A DNA stretch of 64,000 nt, taken from NCBI RefSeq assembly GCF_024298845.1, contig NZ_CP101156.1, forward strand, positions 1-64,000. The letters are read 5' to 3'. How positions within the stretch are numbered: the first letter of the stretch is position 1; each line of letters starts with the position of its first letter. Under the pieces are notes generated by a model. It was not told the origin of the DNA and searched no databases. It worked only from the letters and a program-made list of their open reading frames with translations. Shown here piece after piece: positions 27,227 through 36,343 of the stretch. A program made the translations under genes and the position numbers. Source of the stretch: Natronosalvus amylolyticus. Lineage in GTDB: Archaea; Halobacteriota; Halobacteria; Halobacteriales; Natrialbaceae.

Positions 27227-28123
27227 ATGCGGCTCGAGGGGCCAAGTGCGACGATTCGAGAAGCGGTCTCGGAGGAGCACGTCGACGCCGTCGTCGCGGT
27301 TACCGAACTCGGTAGTCCGACAGTACTGTTGTTTCTCCTGGCGACGCTGTACTGGCTCGTCGACCGACGCCGAACCTTGCTCGTGGTCAGCTACGCACTC
27401 GCTGGTCTGACGGTATTGATCACCGTCAAAGCCGTTCTCGGGATGCCACGACCGCCGGAGTCGCTCTTTCTGATCGAACTCGATGGCGACGAGTACGGAT
27501 TTCCGAGCGGCCACACCTTTGCCGCCGTCGTGGTGTATGGCGGCTTGCTCAGGGCGTTCGACCGAACGCGGTCTCTGCCAGCGGTCGTCGGGGTCTCGGG
27601 AATTATCACCCTCGTGGCGCTCTCTCGAGTCGTCCTCGGTCTCCACTATCTCGGGGACGTCGTCGCTGGCGCATTGTTCGGCGTTCTCGCACTCGTGATT
27701 TTCGGACGACTGGTTCGGGGTGAACCCCGTCGAGGCTTCGCTATCGCAGTTATCTGTTCGGTTCCCGCACTTCTGGTCACCGGTGTCACGTCCTACACGC
27801 TCCTCGGTATTGGCGGTGGGGCCGGGGGAATGTTTGCGGCCAGGTACGTCGACCGTCTACCCGCGCTTCGAAACCGGATCGAGGGGGCCGTCCTCTTCGT
27901 CGTCGGCTGTACGTTCGTGCTTATCACGGAGGTTGCAATCGATGCGATACCGGCGGCTGGTGGTGGAGTTCTCGAGGCTGGCGGCGGATTCCTCGAGTTT
28001 GCCACTCTCACCCTGATGGGTACACTCTATGGGCTTCAGGTTGCTGGGATTATTCTCGTCCCGGCAGCCATTGGCCGACTCGAGTGGCCGTTCGCGTCGC
28101 CGACGAACTGGAACGGGGCGTGA
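27227..28123 (+). CDS. PAP2 superfamily membrane phosphatase
   Basis: Membrane lipid phosphatase-like protein, 298 residues, with about eight hydrophobic segments. The three acid-phosphatase motifs are present: KAVLGMPRPPE, then FPSGHTFAAVV, then SRVVLGLHYLGDVVAG, in family order. These act on pyrophosphate or phosphate esters of lipids near the membrane surface. The ATG at 27227 is preferred over a GTG at 27215. It starts 32 bp after the helicase gene. Confidence 0.9.
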   Translation: MRLEGPSATIREAVSEEHVDAVVAVTELGSPTVLLFLLATLYWLVDRRRTLLVVSYALAGLTVLITVKAVLGMPRPPESLFLIELDGDEYGFPSGHTFAAVVVYGGLLRAFDRTRSLPAVVGVSGIITLVALSRVVLGLHYLGDVVAGALFGVLALVIFGRLVRGEPRRGFAIAVICSVPALLVTGVTSYTLLGIGGGAGGMFAARYVDRLPALRNRIEGAVLFVVGCTFVLITEVAIDAIPAAGGGVLEAGGGFLEFATLTLMGTLYGLQVAGIILVPAAIGRLEWPFASPTNWNGA

Positions 28124-28178
28124 CCGGGCGCGTTCCGGGTCCGATCCTCCTATAAGTAGCAGCTTGCGCTCGAGGGCC

Positions 28179-28784
28179 CTATTCCTCGACGGTGATGGTT
28201 ATCTCGTCAGTTTCTCCGAACACTCGGTGTGCGCCGTCAGCGAGTTGGAGACACAGTTCGCGTTCGCCTGGCTCCATCTCGATCTCTCCTTCGGAACTGC
28301 CATCGCCCCAGTGGTAGATGCCGTCTTCCTCGGCTTCTTCACTCGGGCCGGGTGCGACTTCGCCGTCGTCGAAACACTCGCGGTCGACGAGCACGTGCAG
28401 GTGGGCCTCGCCGGCAGCCGGTTCCGCCACTTCGACGAGTTCGACGCCCTCGACTTCCGCTTCGATCTGGACCGGTGATTCGACCGTATCACCGTCCTGT
28501 GGAGTGACGAACATCGCGGCCGCATCATCGGGTTGGTCGTCGATGTCGTATTCTTCGTCGTCATCGTCTTCCGTGTCATCTGTGTCGTCCGTGTCATCCT
28601 CCATCTCGTCCTCGTCGACGTCATCCGTGTCATCCTCCATCTCGTCGTCATCGAGATCGTCGTCGACATCGTCAGCTACTTCGTCATCGCCGGGTCCTTC
28701 ATCTGCACAGCCTGCGATTGCAACCGCACTCATACTCCCTGTTGCCGCAAGCAACCATCGTCGACTGTATCGCTTGGATTCCAT
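28179..28784 (-). CDS. Tat-exported lipoprotein with DUF4399-like domain and acidic linker
   Basis: A 201-residue surface lipoprotein. It has a twin-Arg signal SRRWLLAATGSMSAVAIAG followed by the lipobox Cys (near residue 26), then about 55 residues that are almost all Asp and Glu with a 12-residue repeat (DEMEDDTDDVDE-like). A beta-rich domain (about residues 88-201) contains GEAHLHVLVD and GIYHWGDG, and ends HRVFGETDEITITVEE, as in DUF4399-type proteins. The function is unknown. Start ATG at 28784. Confidence 0.85.
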   Translation of the reverse strand: MESKRYSRRWLLAATGSMSAVAIAGCADEGPGDDEVADDVDDDLDDDEMEDDTDDVDEDEMEDDTDDTDDTEDDDDEEYDIDDQPDDAAAMFVTPQDGDTVESPVQIEAEVEGVELVEVAEPAAGEAHLHVLVDRECFDDGEVAPGPSEEAEEDGIYHWGDGSSEGEIEMEPGERELCLQLADGAHRVFGETDEITITVEE

Positions 28785-29069
28785 ACGTGGCCCAGGTAGG
28801 GGAGACGTTTCAGTAGGCACACGCTATTGTATCAATAACGCTGATTTCCATTATCGAGAATCAGTCTCCGAACGCCACGATCGGCACTGTGGTGGCCTGC
28901 AATAGTCTTGTAGCGGCCCCTGGCTCGTGGTGTACGACCGTGGACTACACCCAGCTATGGCTCTCGAGGGTAACGACCACACCAGGTCAGTCGCCATGTA
29001 AAAAACAGGTTACCGACACGCTCGAAGAAAGGGTACTCGAGAACGATACGAAAACGGAACGAGTCGCCG

Positions 29070-30002
29070 TTATTTGTGGCGGTCGAGCAGGTCGTAGCTG
29101 CGCTCCCACTCGGCGTCGTCGTCGAAGTAGCGTTCGGCGAGTGGCTCTTCGGGCATCTCACCGAGTTCTTTCTTCTGGTCCTGGTAGGACGGTCGCTCGT
29201 CGACGAAGTAGCGGCCGGTGAGGACGGTGCCCTCATACAGTTCGTTTTCGGTCTCGAACATCATCTCCTGGGCTTCCTGTCGGTCCGTGACGTCGAAATC
29301 GTAATCGTCGGATTCCTGCACGTCGACGTACGGGACATACTGTCGAGCGTCCTTGTTCCAGGTCGGACACTGGGTCAGGAAGTCGATGTGGGCGAACCCG
29401 TCGTGTTCGATGGCCTCTTTGATGATCTCTTTGGCCTGGTTCGGGTTGACCGCCGCCGTGCGGGCGATGTAGGTCGCCCCCGAGGTCAGCGCCAGCGAGA
29501 GTGGCCGGATCGGCGACTTCGCGTTACCGTGCGGCGTCGTCTTCGAGGTGTGACCTTTCGGGCTCGTCGGCGAGGTCTGGCCTTTCGTCAGGCCGAAGAC
29601 CTCGTTGTTGAACACGATGTAGGTCATGTCGTGGTTCTCTCGAGCGGTGTGCATGAAGTGGTTGCCACCGATGCCGTAGCCGTCACCGTCACCGCCTGCG
29701 GCGATGACCTCGAGGCCGTCGTTGGCGAGCTTCGCGGCTCGAGCGACGGGCAGCGAGCGGCCGTGGATCGTGTGGAACCCGTAGGTGTCGAGATAGCTGT
29801 TCAGCTTACCCGAGCAGCCGATACCGGTAACGGTCAGGACTTCCTCGGGGGTGAGACCGACTTCCGGAAGTGCCTGTTTCAGCGCCTTGAGGACGCCGAA
29901 GTCACCACAGCCTGGACACCAGGTCGCCTGCGGCTCGATTCCAGGGGTAAACTCGTTCCGGTCGATCTCGCGGTCTTCTCCGATTGCGTTGAATGCACTC
30001 AT
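29070..30002 (-). CDS. porB: 2-oxoacid (pyruvate):ferredoxin oxidoreductase, beta subunit
   Basis: Thiamine-diphosphate subunit of the ferredoxin-dependent oxidoreductase that turns a 2-oxoacid plus CoA into acyl-CoA, CO2 and reduced ferredoxin. The 310-residue protein has the ATWCPGCGDFG start, GIGCSGK, the TPP/Mg motif GDGDGYGIGGNH, and FGLTKGQTSPTS. The length, and an N-terminus like that of halobacterial PorB (I recall KorB as about 288 residues), favour pyruvate over 2-oxoglutarate. It follows the alpha-subunit gene by 3 bp. Confidence 0.88.
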   Translation of the reverse strand: MSAFNAIGEDREIDRNEFTPGIEPQATWCPGCGDFGVLKALKQALPEVGLTPEEVLTVTGIGCSGKLNSYLDTYGFHTIHGRSLPVARAAKLANDGLEVIAAGGDGDGYGIGGNHFMHTARENHDMTYIVFNNEVFGLTKGQTSPTSPKGHTSKTTPHGNAKSPIRPLSLALTSGATYIARTAAVNPNQAKEIIKEAIEHDGFAHIDFLTQCPTWNKDARQYVPYVDVQESDDYDFDVTDRQEAQEMMFETENELYEGTVLTGRYFVDERPSYQDQKKELGEMPEEPLAERYFDDDAEWERSYDLLDRHK

Positions 30003-30005
30003 AGT

Positions 30006-31907
30006 CTAGTCACCTGCGGCTGGTTCGATGCGAACCTGTGCGCTCGGCTCCGCGTCCCCGCCGTCGACGTTGACCTCGTAGCCCTCGACGATCTCGGCGG
30101 GTTCGAACGGATTACCGTTGTACTTGAGCAGGCTGGTCAGTTTGTCGCCGTAGCGGCCGAGTTCTTTCTGGATGAGGCCGCGGAACTGTGCCGTGGCGTT
30201 CATTTCGACGACCATCGCCTGGTCGACGCTCTCGATGAACTCGGTGATCTCGTTCTCGGGGAACGGCATCATGTCAGACACCCCGACGGCCTTGACGGCG
30301 TGACCCTGGTCGTTCAGACGAGCAACGGCCTCCTCGACGGCACCCTGGGAGGAGCCCCAGGTAATGATGCCGAAGTCGGCCGTCTCGTCGCCGAAGTAGG
30401 TCTGGTTGGACTCGTGTTCGGTCTCGAGTTCCTCGCGGATGGCCTCGAGTTTCGCCATTCGGCGGTCCATCTGGGCGACGCGGTTGTCCGCGTCTTCGGA
30501 GATGTGACCTTCTGGCGTGTGCTCGTTGCCGGTCGCCAGGTAGCGCCCGCCCTTCTGACCGGGCAGGGAGCGTGGACTGACGCCGTCGTCGACGTCGTGC
30601 TGGAAGCGGTGGAACTTCCCGGAAGTGTCGTGGGGCATCTCGGCGATCTCGTCTTCGGTAGCAACCGAACCGAGAGACGGCTCGGGGTCGCGGTCGAAGA
30701 AGCTAACGGGAACGTTCGTGTTCTCGCCACTGAGCTTCTGGTCGTAGATGATGATCGTCGGGATCTGGTACTCGTAGGCGATGTGGAACGCCAGTCGCGT
30801 CTGCTCGTAGGCTTCGGCGATCGTCCCCGGTGCGAAGACGACGCGTGCGGAGTCACCCTGACTCGTGTAGAGGGTGAACTCGAGGTCGCCCTGTTCGGGT
30901 TTGGTCGGCATCCCCGTGGACGGACCGGCGCGCATCGACTCGAGGAGGACGATTGGCGTCTCGGTCATTTCGGCGAGACCGAGCGGCTCGCTCATCAGTG
31001 CGAAGCCACCGCCGGAGGATCCGGACATTGCTTTCACACCGGCGTGGCTCGCCCCGACGGCGAGTGCGGCAGCCGCGATTTCGTCTTCGACCTGCTCGGA
31101 AATCCCGCCCATGTCGGGCAGGTGCTGGGACATGATAGTGAACACGTCGGTCCACGGCGTCATCGGGTAGCCGGCGATGAACCGACAGCCGGCGTCGATG
31201 GAGCCGTAGGCGATGGCGTTCGACCCCGAGAGCAGCGCCTGCTCTTCGTGGTGTTCGCCTTCCGGAATGCGCAGGTCGTGTTCGAACTCGTAATCCTCCT
31301 GGACCATCTCGTAGGCGTCGTGCAGGATGGTCAGGTTTGGCTCAAGGATCTTCTCGGGCATTGCGTCTTCCATCAGGTCCTCGATGTGCTCGAGGTCCAT
31401 CTCGAGCAGTGCGGCGGTGACGCCAACCCCGGCGGTGTTGCGCATGACCTCACGACCGTGCTCTTTGGCCAGTGAGCGCAGGTCGATGGGGAAGACGTGC
31501 CAGTCGTTTTCTTCGGCACGTTCCTCGAGGTTCAGTTCCTCGACGTCCTCTTCGGAGACGAGTCCGGAGTCGTAGACGATGATTCCGCCTTCGCGGAGGT
31601 CGTCTAAGTTTTCTGCGAGAGGTTTGATCTCTTCGTTGCCGTAGTAGGCTTCTTCCTGTGGGTTCCGGGCGAACGAGTCCCCCAGTGAAAGCAGGAAGTT
31701 ATAGCCATCCCCTCGAGACTGTACATCGTGCCCTGCGGCTCGAATCTCGACGTATGTGTGGCCACCGCGGATACGTGACGGATAATGTCGGTGGGTGAAC
31801 ACGTCGAGCCCCGATCGCATAAGGGCCTTCGCGAAGTTCTGACTCGTCGAGTCGATCCCGTCTCCGGAACCGCCTGCGATTCGCCAGATAAGTTCATGAT
31901 CGCTCAT
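30006..31907 (-). CDS. porA: 2-oxoacid (pyruvate):ferredoxin oxidoreductase, alpha subunit
   Basis: A 633-residue fused gamma-alpha subunit. The gamma domain is N-terminal (about residues 1-190, WRIAGGSGDGIDSTSQNFAK). The alpha pyrimidine-binding and transketolase C-terminal domains follow (GSNAIAYGSIDAGCRFIAGYPMTP; GSSGGGFALMSEPLGLAEM; GSSQGAVEEAV). This is the two-subunit halobacterial form, in which ferredoxin is the electron acceptor. It is first gene of the porAB operon; the AT-rich region upstream would hold the promoter. Confidence 0.88.
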   Translation of the reverse strand: MSDHELIWRIAGGSGDGIDSTSQNFAKALMRSGLDVFTHRHYPSRIRGGHTYVEIRAAGHDVQSRGDGYNFLLSLGDSFARNPQEEAYYGNEEIKPLAENLDDLREGGIIVYDSGLVSEEDVEELNLEERAEENDWHVFPIDLRSLAKEHGREVMRNTAGVGVTAALLEMDLEHIEDLMEDAMPEKILEPNLTILHDAYEMVQEDYEFEHDLRIPEGEHHEEQALLSGSNAIAYGSIDAGCRFIAGYPMTPWTDVFTIMSQHLPDMGGISEQVEDEIAAAALAVGASHAGVKAMSGSSGGGFALMSEPLGLAEMTETPIVLLESMRAGPSTGMPTKPEQGDLEFTLYTSQGDSARVVFAPGTIAEAYEQTRLAFHIAYEYQIPTIIIYDQKLSGENTNVPVSFFDRDPEPSLGSVATEDEIAEMPHDTSGKFHRFQHDVDDGVSPRSLPGQKGGRYLATGNEHTPEGHISEDADNRVAQMDRRMAKLEAIREELETEHESNQTYFGDETADFGIITWGSSQGAVEEAVARLNDQGHAVKAVGVSDMMPFPENEITEFIESVDQAMVVEMNATAQFRGLIQKELGRYGDKLTSLLKYNGNPFEPAEIVEGYEVNVDGGDAEPSAQVRIEPAAGD

Positions 31908-32261
31908 GGTGGATAAGCGGCCTCGTTGGCCAGCAGTATGCGAAATTTTGCCCTACCGAACCTAAAGCCTTTGCTATCGATTACCAAGGATTTTTCATGA
32001 AGAATGCCTGAATCTGCAAATTTACACAAATAATCCATTAATGATCTGTAAATAAGTTTTTAGTTTAAACAGTGTGTACAGTCATCGTGACCATCGGCTC
32101 CTCACGGCTCGAGCGGCGGTGAGACGACCGTCGAAAGCTCAGTGTTCACCGAAGCTGGTGGAAAAGACGAATTCGGGTCGACGAACCGTGCCGCGTCGCG
32201 AAGTATCCGGCCTCGAGTCAATTTACAAAGCGAAACCCCACTCCCGTGCTACCGACGCTGG
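31908..32261. other. AT-rich intergenic region upstream of porAB
   Basis: 354 bp with no supported gene. About 31945-32080 is strikingly AT-rich for this genome (for example around CAAATTTACACAAATAATCC and AAATAAGTTTTTAGTTTAAA). The porA promoter should lie in its left part, while the right part is normal GC-rich non-coding DNA downstream of aroC. Confidence 0.55.
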
Positions 32262-33416
32262 CTACTCGTTACGCGGATTGCTCGGGTGATAGTCGGTATC
32301 GTATTTTCCAGGTTGTCCGTCCACGCGGTCGGGGTTGAGGCGACCGGACAGCAGCATGAAGTCGACGAGCGTCAGCGCGAGCATCGACTCGACGACGGGC
32401 ACCCCACGCGGTGGCAAAACGGGGTCGTGTCGACCGATAACCTGTGCGTCGTCGACGACGTCTCCGGTTTCCCAGTCGACGGTCTGCTGTGCTTTCGGAA
32501 TCGACGTGGGGGCGTGGAGCGTGACTTCGCCGTAGATGGGTTCGCCGCTCGAGATGCCGCCTTGGATACCGCCGTGGTCGTTCTCGACTGGCGTCGGCGT
32601 GCCATCGTCATCGAATTCCCAGTCGTCGTTTCGCTCCTTGCCGGAGTACGCGCGGGCCTCGCGACCGAGGCCAAACTCGAACGCCGTGGTTGCCGGGATG
32701 GCCATCATGGCCTGGCCCAGTCGGGCTGACAGCGAATCGAATCGAGGCGCGCCCAGGCCAACCGGGACGCCACGTACCTCGAAGTAGATGCTGCCGCCGA
32801 TAGAGTCTCCTTCCTCCTGGTATTCCTCGATTCGCGCTTGCATCCGCTCGGCCGTTCCGGGATGGGCACAGCGCACGTCGTTTTCCTCGCTGTGCTCGAG
32901 TAGATCCTCGAAGCTCACTTCGGGGGCTTCGATGTCGTCGATCTGGTTGACGTGGGCCTTGAGTTCGATACCTTCACGCGCGAGCAATTTTTTCGCGACT
33001 GCGCCGGCTGCGACCCAGTTGACGGTCTCTCGAGCCGACGAGCGGCCGCCACCGCCCCAGTTTCGCGTCCCGAACTTCGCCGAGTACGTGAAATCGCCGT
33101 GGGAGGGACGCGGTGCCGTGATGAACGGCTCGTACTTGCCCGAGCGAGCGTCCTTGTTCTCGATGACGAGGCCGATGGGGGTCCCGGTCGTGTACCCGTC
33201 TTGAATTCCGGATTTGATCGAGACGGCGTCGGGTTCGCCACGGCTGGTCGTAATCATCGACTGGCCCGGTTTTCGTCGGTCGAGGTCCTCCTGAATATCG
33301 TCTTCTGTGAGCTCGAGGCCGGCGGGACAGCCGGAAATGGTACAGCCCATCGCCTCCCCGTGGCTCTCACCGTACGTGGTCACCTGAAAGAGACGACCGA
33401 AGCGGTTGCCGTTCAT
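32262..33416 (-). CDS. aroC: Chorismate synthase
   Basis: Last enzyme of the common aromatic pathway, converting EPSP to chorismate with reduced FMN. The 384-residue protein has the N-terminal TYGESHG, GSHG-type PRPSHGDFTY, GGGGRSSARETVNWVA and the C-terminal GGIQGGISSGEP, all characteristic. Start ATG at 33416. Near aroA and the trp operon, it forms part of an aromatic amino-acid region. Confidence 0.96.
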   Translation of the reverse strand: MNGNRFGRLFQVTTYGESHGEAMGCTISGCPAGLELTEDDIQEDLDRRKPGQSMITTSRGEPDAVSIKSGIQDGYTTGTPIGLVIENKDARSGKYEPFITAPRPSHGDFTYSAKFGTRNWGGGGRSSARETVNWVAAGAVAKKLLAREGIELKAHVNQIDDIEAPEVSFEDLLEHSEENDVRCAHPGTAERMQARIEEYQEEGDSIGGSIYFEVRGVPVGLGAPRFDSLSARLGQAMMAIPATTAFEFGLGREARAYSGKERNDDWEFDDDGTPTPVENDHGGIQGGISSGEPIYGEVTLHAPTSIPKAQQTVDWETGDVVDDAQVIGRHDPVLPPRGVPVVESMLALTLVDFMLLSGRLNPDRVDGQPGKYDTDYHPSNPRNE

Positions 33417-33750
33417 TGCTCACCTCTCGGTGATGGGTACACTTATGCCTCCCTGATTGTGCAAGAACAGTCGTTTGGGTGCTCGAGTGCGAGCGAAAAC
33501 GGTGCGGAACGAGTGAGACACCGATACCAGATCTCTTGCGATTCCACGTCTGTGGCGGTGAGAGAACAACTTGGTCGGTGTCAGTCGGGGGCAGCCAGCC
33601 GCGACTTCCAAATGGATATTGGATTCGTAGCAACTACAATTAAAATACCATGGTGCAGTGATCTTCACATACCTATTGCCCACAGACTCCCACTAATGAT
33701 CATCGTAAATTGATAGAAAACATCATACGTCATCTGTGCGTGTATCCAAT
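33417..33750. other. Intergenic region between aroC and the CBS-domain gene
   Basis: 334 bp between divergent genes. The minus-strand GGCATAAGTGT near 33440-33452 is a candidate aroC promoter, and AT-rich DNA at 33690-33725 is the likely promoter of the CBS gene. No gene is supported. Confidence 0.45.
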
Positions 33751-34125
33751 ATGAGTTCTAGCAATAGAGTCACCGTCGAAGACGTGATGTCCACGCCACT
33801 CGAGACGATTTCGAAAGACGCGACAGTGATGGAGGCCGCCCAGCGGATGCGCGAGAAGGATATCAATGCGCTGGTCGTACTAACCACCCCGAGAGCGATC
33901 ATCAGCAGTACGGACGTGCTCGATGCCGTCGCTGACGGGCGTGATATTACCTCGTTGTCGGTGACAGACGTGATGACCGAAGACGTCGAAACGGCTACGC
34001 CGGATCTCTATATGGAGGAAGTCGCGGCGATGATGACGACGTACGGAATCAAACACCTGCCGGTGGTCGACGGCGACTACGTCGGCATGATTTCGTCGAC
34101 GGACGTCACCGCGCACCTCTCTTGA
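33751..34125 (+). CDS. Two-CBS-domain protein
   Basis: A 124-residue protein made of one CBS pair (about residues 10-60 and 72-122). The first half has the VMSTPLETISKDATVMEAA start and the second the VMTEDVETATPDLYMEEVA start; the ends ISSTDVLDAV and ISSTDVTAHL are near-identical. CBS pairs sense adenine nucleotides or SAM. The ATG at 33751 gives MSSSNRVTVEDVMSTP. The regulated partner is unknown. Confidence 0.88.
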   Translation: MSSSNRVTVEDVMSTPLETISKDATVMEAAQRMREKDINALVVLTTPRAIISSTDVLDAVADGRDITSLSVTDVMTEDVETATPDLYMEEVAAMMTTYGIKHLPVVDGDYVGMISSTDVTAHLS

Positions 34126-34143
34126 AAGAAACGTAGAAGCTGA

Positions 34144-35445
34144 CTAGTTTTCCGATTCGTTCCGCTCGAGGGCAACACCCAGGCCCTCGAGCACGTCGAA
34201 AAAGCCGGGGAACGAGACGTCGACGTGTTCGGCTCCGTGAATCGTCGTCGAACCGTCGGCGAGCAGCGCGGCCACGGCCAGGGACATGACGATGCGGTGA
34301 TCACCACGGCCCTCGACAGTCGCGCCCTCGAGCGTCGAATCGCTCCCGTGGACGGTCAGTGAGTCGCGTTCTTCCGTCGTCTTCACGCCCATCTTGCCAA
34401 GTTCTTCGGCCATCGCACTCACGCGGTCGGTTTCTTTGAACCGGACGTGTTCGGCGTTCGTAATGTGTGTATCGCCCTCGGCGGCGGCACCGAGCACGGC
34501 AATCGTTGGCAACAGGTCGGGAGTGTCCTCGACGGATACTTCGATGCCCTCGAGGTCGCCCCGGGCGACGGTGACTGTACCTGCCGAGCGGTCCCAATCG
34601 ACGGCTGCGCCCATCGCCTCGAGAATGTCGAGGATTGCGGTGTCACCCTGTGCACTCGGCTGCGCACCCCGAACGGTTACGCTTTCGTCGCCGGCAAGCG
34701 CACCAAGGGAGGCCAGATACGAGATCGAGGAGAAGTCGCCGGGGACGTGGTAGGTGCCGGATTCGGGGGCGTACGACTGGCCGCCGTCGACGACGAAGCC
34801 GTCGTCTGTCGCTCGAGCGTCGACGCCGAAATCCGCCAGCACTTCGATGGTGACGTCGACGTACGGTGCAGATTTGAGTTCGGCCTCGAGGTCGATACAC
34901 AACCCGTCGTCGGTCACCGCACCCGCCATCAACAGCGCCGAAATATACTGGGAGGAGACGTCCCCTGGAATCGAGACGCGCTCGCCGGTGATTGGGCCCG
35001 TGACGACGAGGGGTGCCTGGCCGTTCCCACGAGTGCTGAACGCTTCGCCTCCGAGTTCAGCAATGGCCTCGAGCAGCGGTCCCTGCGGTCGCGAGCGCAA
35101 CGAGCTATCGCCGGTGAGGACGCTCGTCCTGTCGGCGAGGGCCGCGGTGGCGGTCACCAACCGCATCGTCGTCCCGCTGTTGTCACAGTCGATAACGTCC
35201 GCCGGGACTGCTGGTACACCGTCGAAGCCGGTCACCTCGAGTGTGCTTCCGGCGGTCTGTTCGACATCGCCGCCGAACAGTTCTACTGCGCGTGCGGTGG
35301 CGCGGGTGTCGGCCGACCAGAGCGCATCGTGGACGGTGGCCGTCTCGGCATACCCCGATGCGAGAATGGCCCGGTGCGTGTAGCTTTTCGAGGGCGGCGC
35401 TCGAGCGGTGCCCGAAACGCGCGACGGGGAGATGGTTACGTGCAT
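34144..35445 (-). CDS. aroA: 3-phosphoshikimate 1-carboxyvinyltransferase (EPSP synthase)
   Basis: Transfers enolpyruvyl from PEP to shikimate 3-phosphate. The 433-residue protein has the [11 protein letters not shown] start, [32 protein letters not shown] and the C-terminal [16 protein letters not shown]. The open frame runs to 35910, but the ATG at 35445 gives the standard N-terminus [12 protein letters not shown], and the extension would cover trpC. It is divergent from trpC with 112 bp between the starts. Confidence 0.95.
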   Translation of the reverse strand: MHVTISPSRVSGTARAPPSKSYTHRAILASGYAETATVHDALWSADTRATARAVELFGGDVEQTAGSTLEVTGFDGVPAVPADVIDCDNSGTTMRLVTATAALADRTSVLTGDSSLRSRPQGPLLEAIAELGGEAFSTRGNGQAPLVVTGPITGERVSIPGDVSSQYISALLMAGAVTDDGLCIDLEAELKSAPYVDVTIEVLADFGVDARATDDGFVVDGGQSYAPESGTYHVPGDFSSISYLASLGALAGDESVTVRGAQPSAQGDTAILDILEAMGAAVDWDRSAGTVTVARGDLEGIEVSVEDTPDLLPTIAVLGAAAEGDTHITNAEHVRFKETDRVSAMAEELGKMGVKTTEERDSLTVHGSDSTLEGATVEGRGDHRIVMSLAVAALLADGSTTIHGAEHVDVSFPGFFDVLEGLGVALERNESEN

Positions 35446-35525
35446 GGTCGGTTCCTGGGTGGGCGAACGTAATACCGTACCGGTGTGCGGAACATTTGCA
35501 CCGAACCGGGTACGTCCCGCAAGCC

Positions 35526-35553
35526 TTATGTATAAATCAGTACATTGATGTAC
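35526..35553 (+). promoter_or_regulatory. trp promoter with palindromic operator
   Basis: TATA box TTATGTATAAAT (35526-35537) is followed at once by the perfect palindrome GTACAT-tg-ATGTAC (35540-35553). This ends 4 nt before the trpC ATG at 35558. It is a leaderless promoter whose start site is covered by the palindrome, a natural repressor site. TGTAC-type half-sites recall the TGTACA boxes bound by TrpY in methanogens; the haloarchaeal regulator is not known to me. Confidence 0.6.
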
Positions 35554-35557
35554 GATA

Positions 35558-36343
35558 ATGGAAACTGCTGACGAGGTTGCGCCGGCCGTTCGGTCGATCC
35601 TCGAGGCGGCCGAGAACCGCGAAGGTGGTACGGACGGCCCGATTTCCGTCTCTCCGCGATCGTTTTCGGCGGCGCTCGAGGACGCCGAGAACGCTGGCCG
35701 CGTGCCGATGATCGCCGAGGTCAAGCCGACGAGTCCGACGAGTGACGGGCATCGCGAGGATGACCCTGTAGCGCTGGCCAGCGCGATGGTCGCCGGTGGC
35801 GCAGCGGCGATTTCCGTGCTCACCGAGCCGACGCACTTCGGCGGCTCGCCCGAGGCGCTTTCACGGGTTCGAGAGGCGGTGGACGTCCCGGTACTGCGCA
35901 AGGATTTCATCGTCCGAGAATCCCAACTCGACGTCGTCGAAGCCGACCTGATTTTGCTGATCGTCCGGTTCGTCGACGACCTCGAGGGTCTGCTCGCGGC
36001 CGCTCGCGACCGGGGCTTTCAGGTACTGGTCGAGGTCCACGACCGGGCCGAACTCGAGACGGCGCTCGAGGCCGGCGCATCGATCGTCGGCGTGAACAAT
36101 CGCGACCTGGCGAAACTCGTGGTCGACCTCGAAACCTTCGAGGGGGTCGCGCCCCACGTTCCGGACGACGTGACCCTGATCGCCGAAAGCGGGATTTCGA
36201 CGCCTGACGACGTTCGGCGGATGCGAGCGGCCGGCGCTGACGCCTTGCTCGTTGGAAGCGCTATCATGGATCACTCAGGCGAGACCGATGGCGACGTCAG
36301 CGAGAACACGCGACGACTGACGACTACGGAGGAACGGACATGA
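35558..36343 (+). CDS. trpC: Indole-3-glycerol-phosphate synthase
   Basis: Closes the indole ring in tryptophan synthesis. The 261-residue TIM barrel has [14 protein letters not shown] (catalytic Lys), [37 protein letters not shown] and [13 protein letters not shown]. It is first gene of trpCBA, and its stop overlaps the trpB ATG (ATGA), which indicates coupled translation. Confidence 0.96.
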   Translation: METADEVAPAVRSILEAAENREGGTDGPISVSPRSFSAALEDAENAGRVPMIAEVKPTSPTSDGHREDDPVALASAMVAGGAAAISVLTEPTHFGGSPEALSRVREAVDVPVLRKDFIVRESQLDVVEADLILLIVRFVDDLEGLLAAARDRGFQVLVEVHDRAELETALEAGASIVGVNNRDLAKLVVDLETFEGVAPHVPDDVTLIAESGISTPDDVRRMRAAGADALLVGSAIMDHSGETDGDVSENTRRLTTTEERT

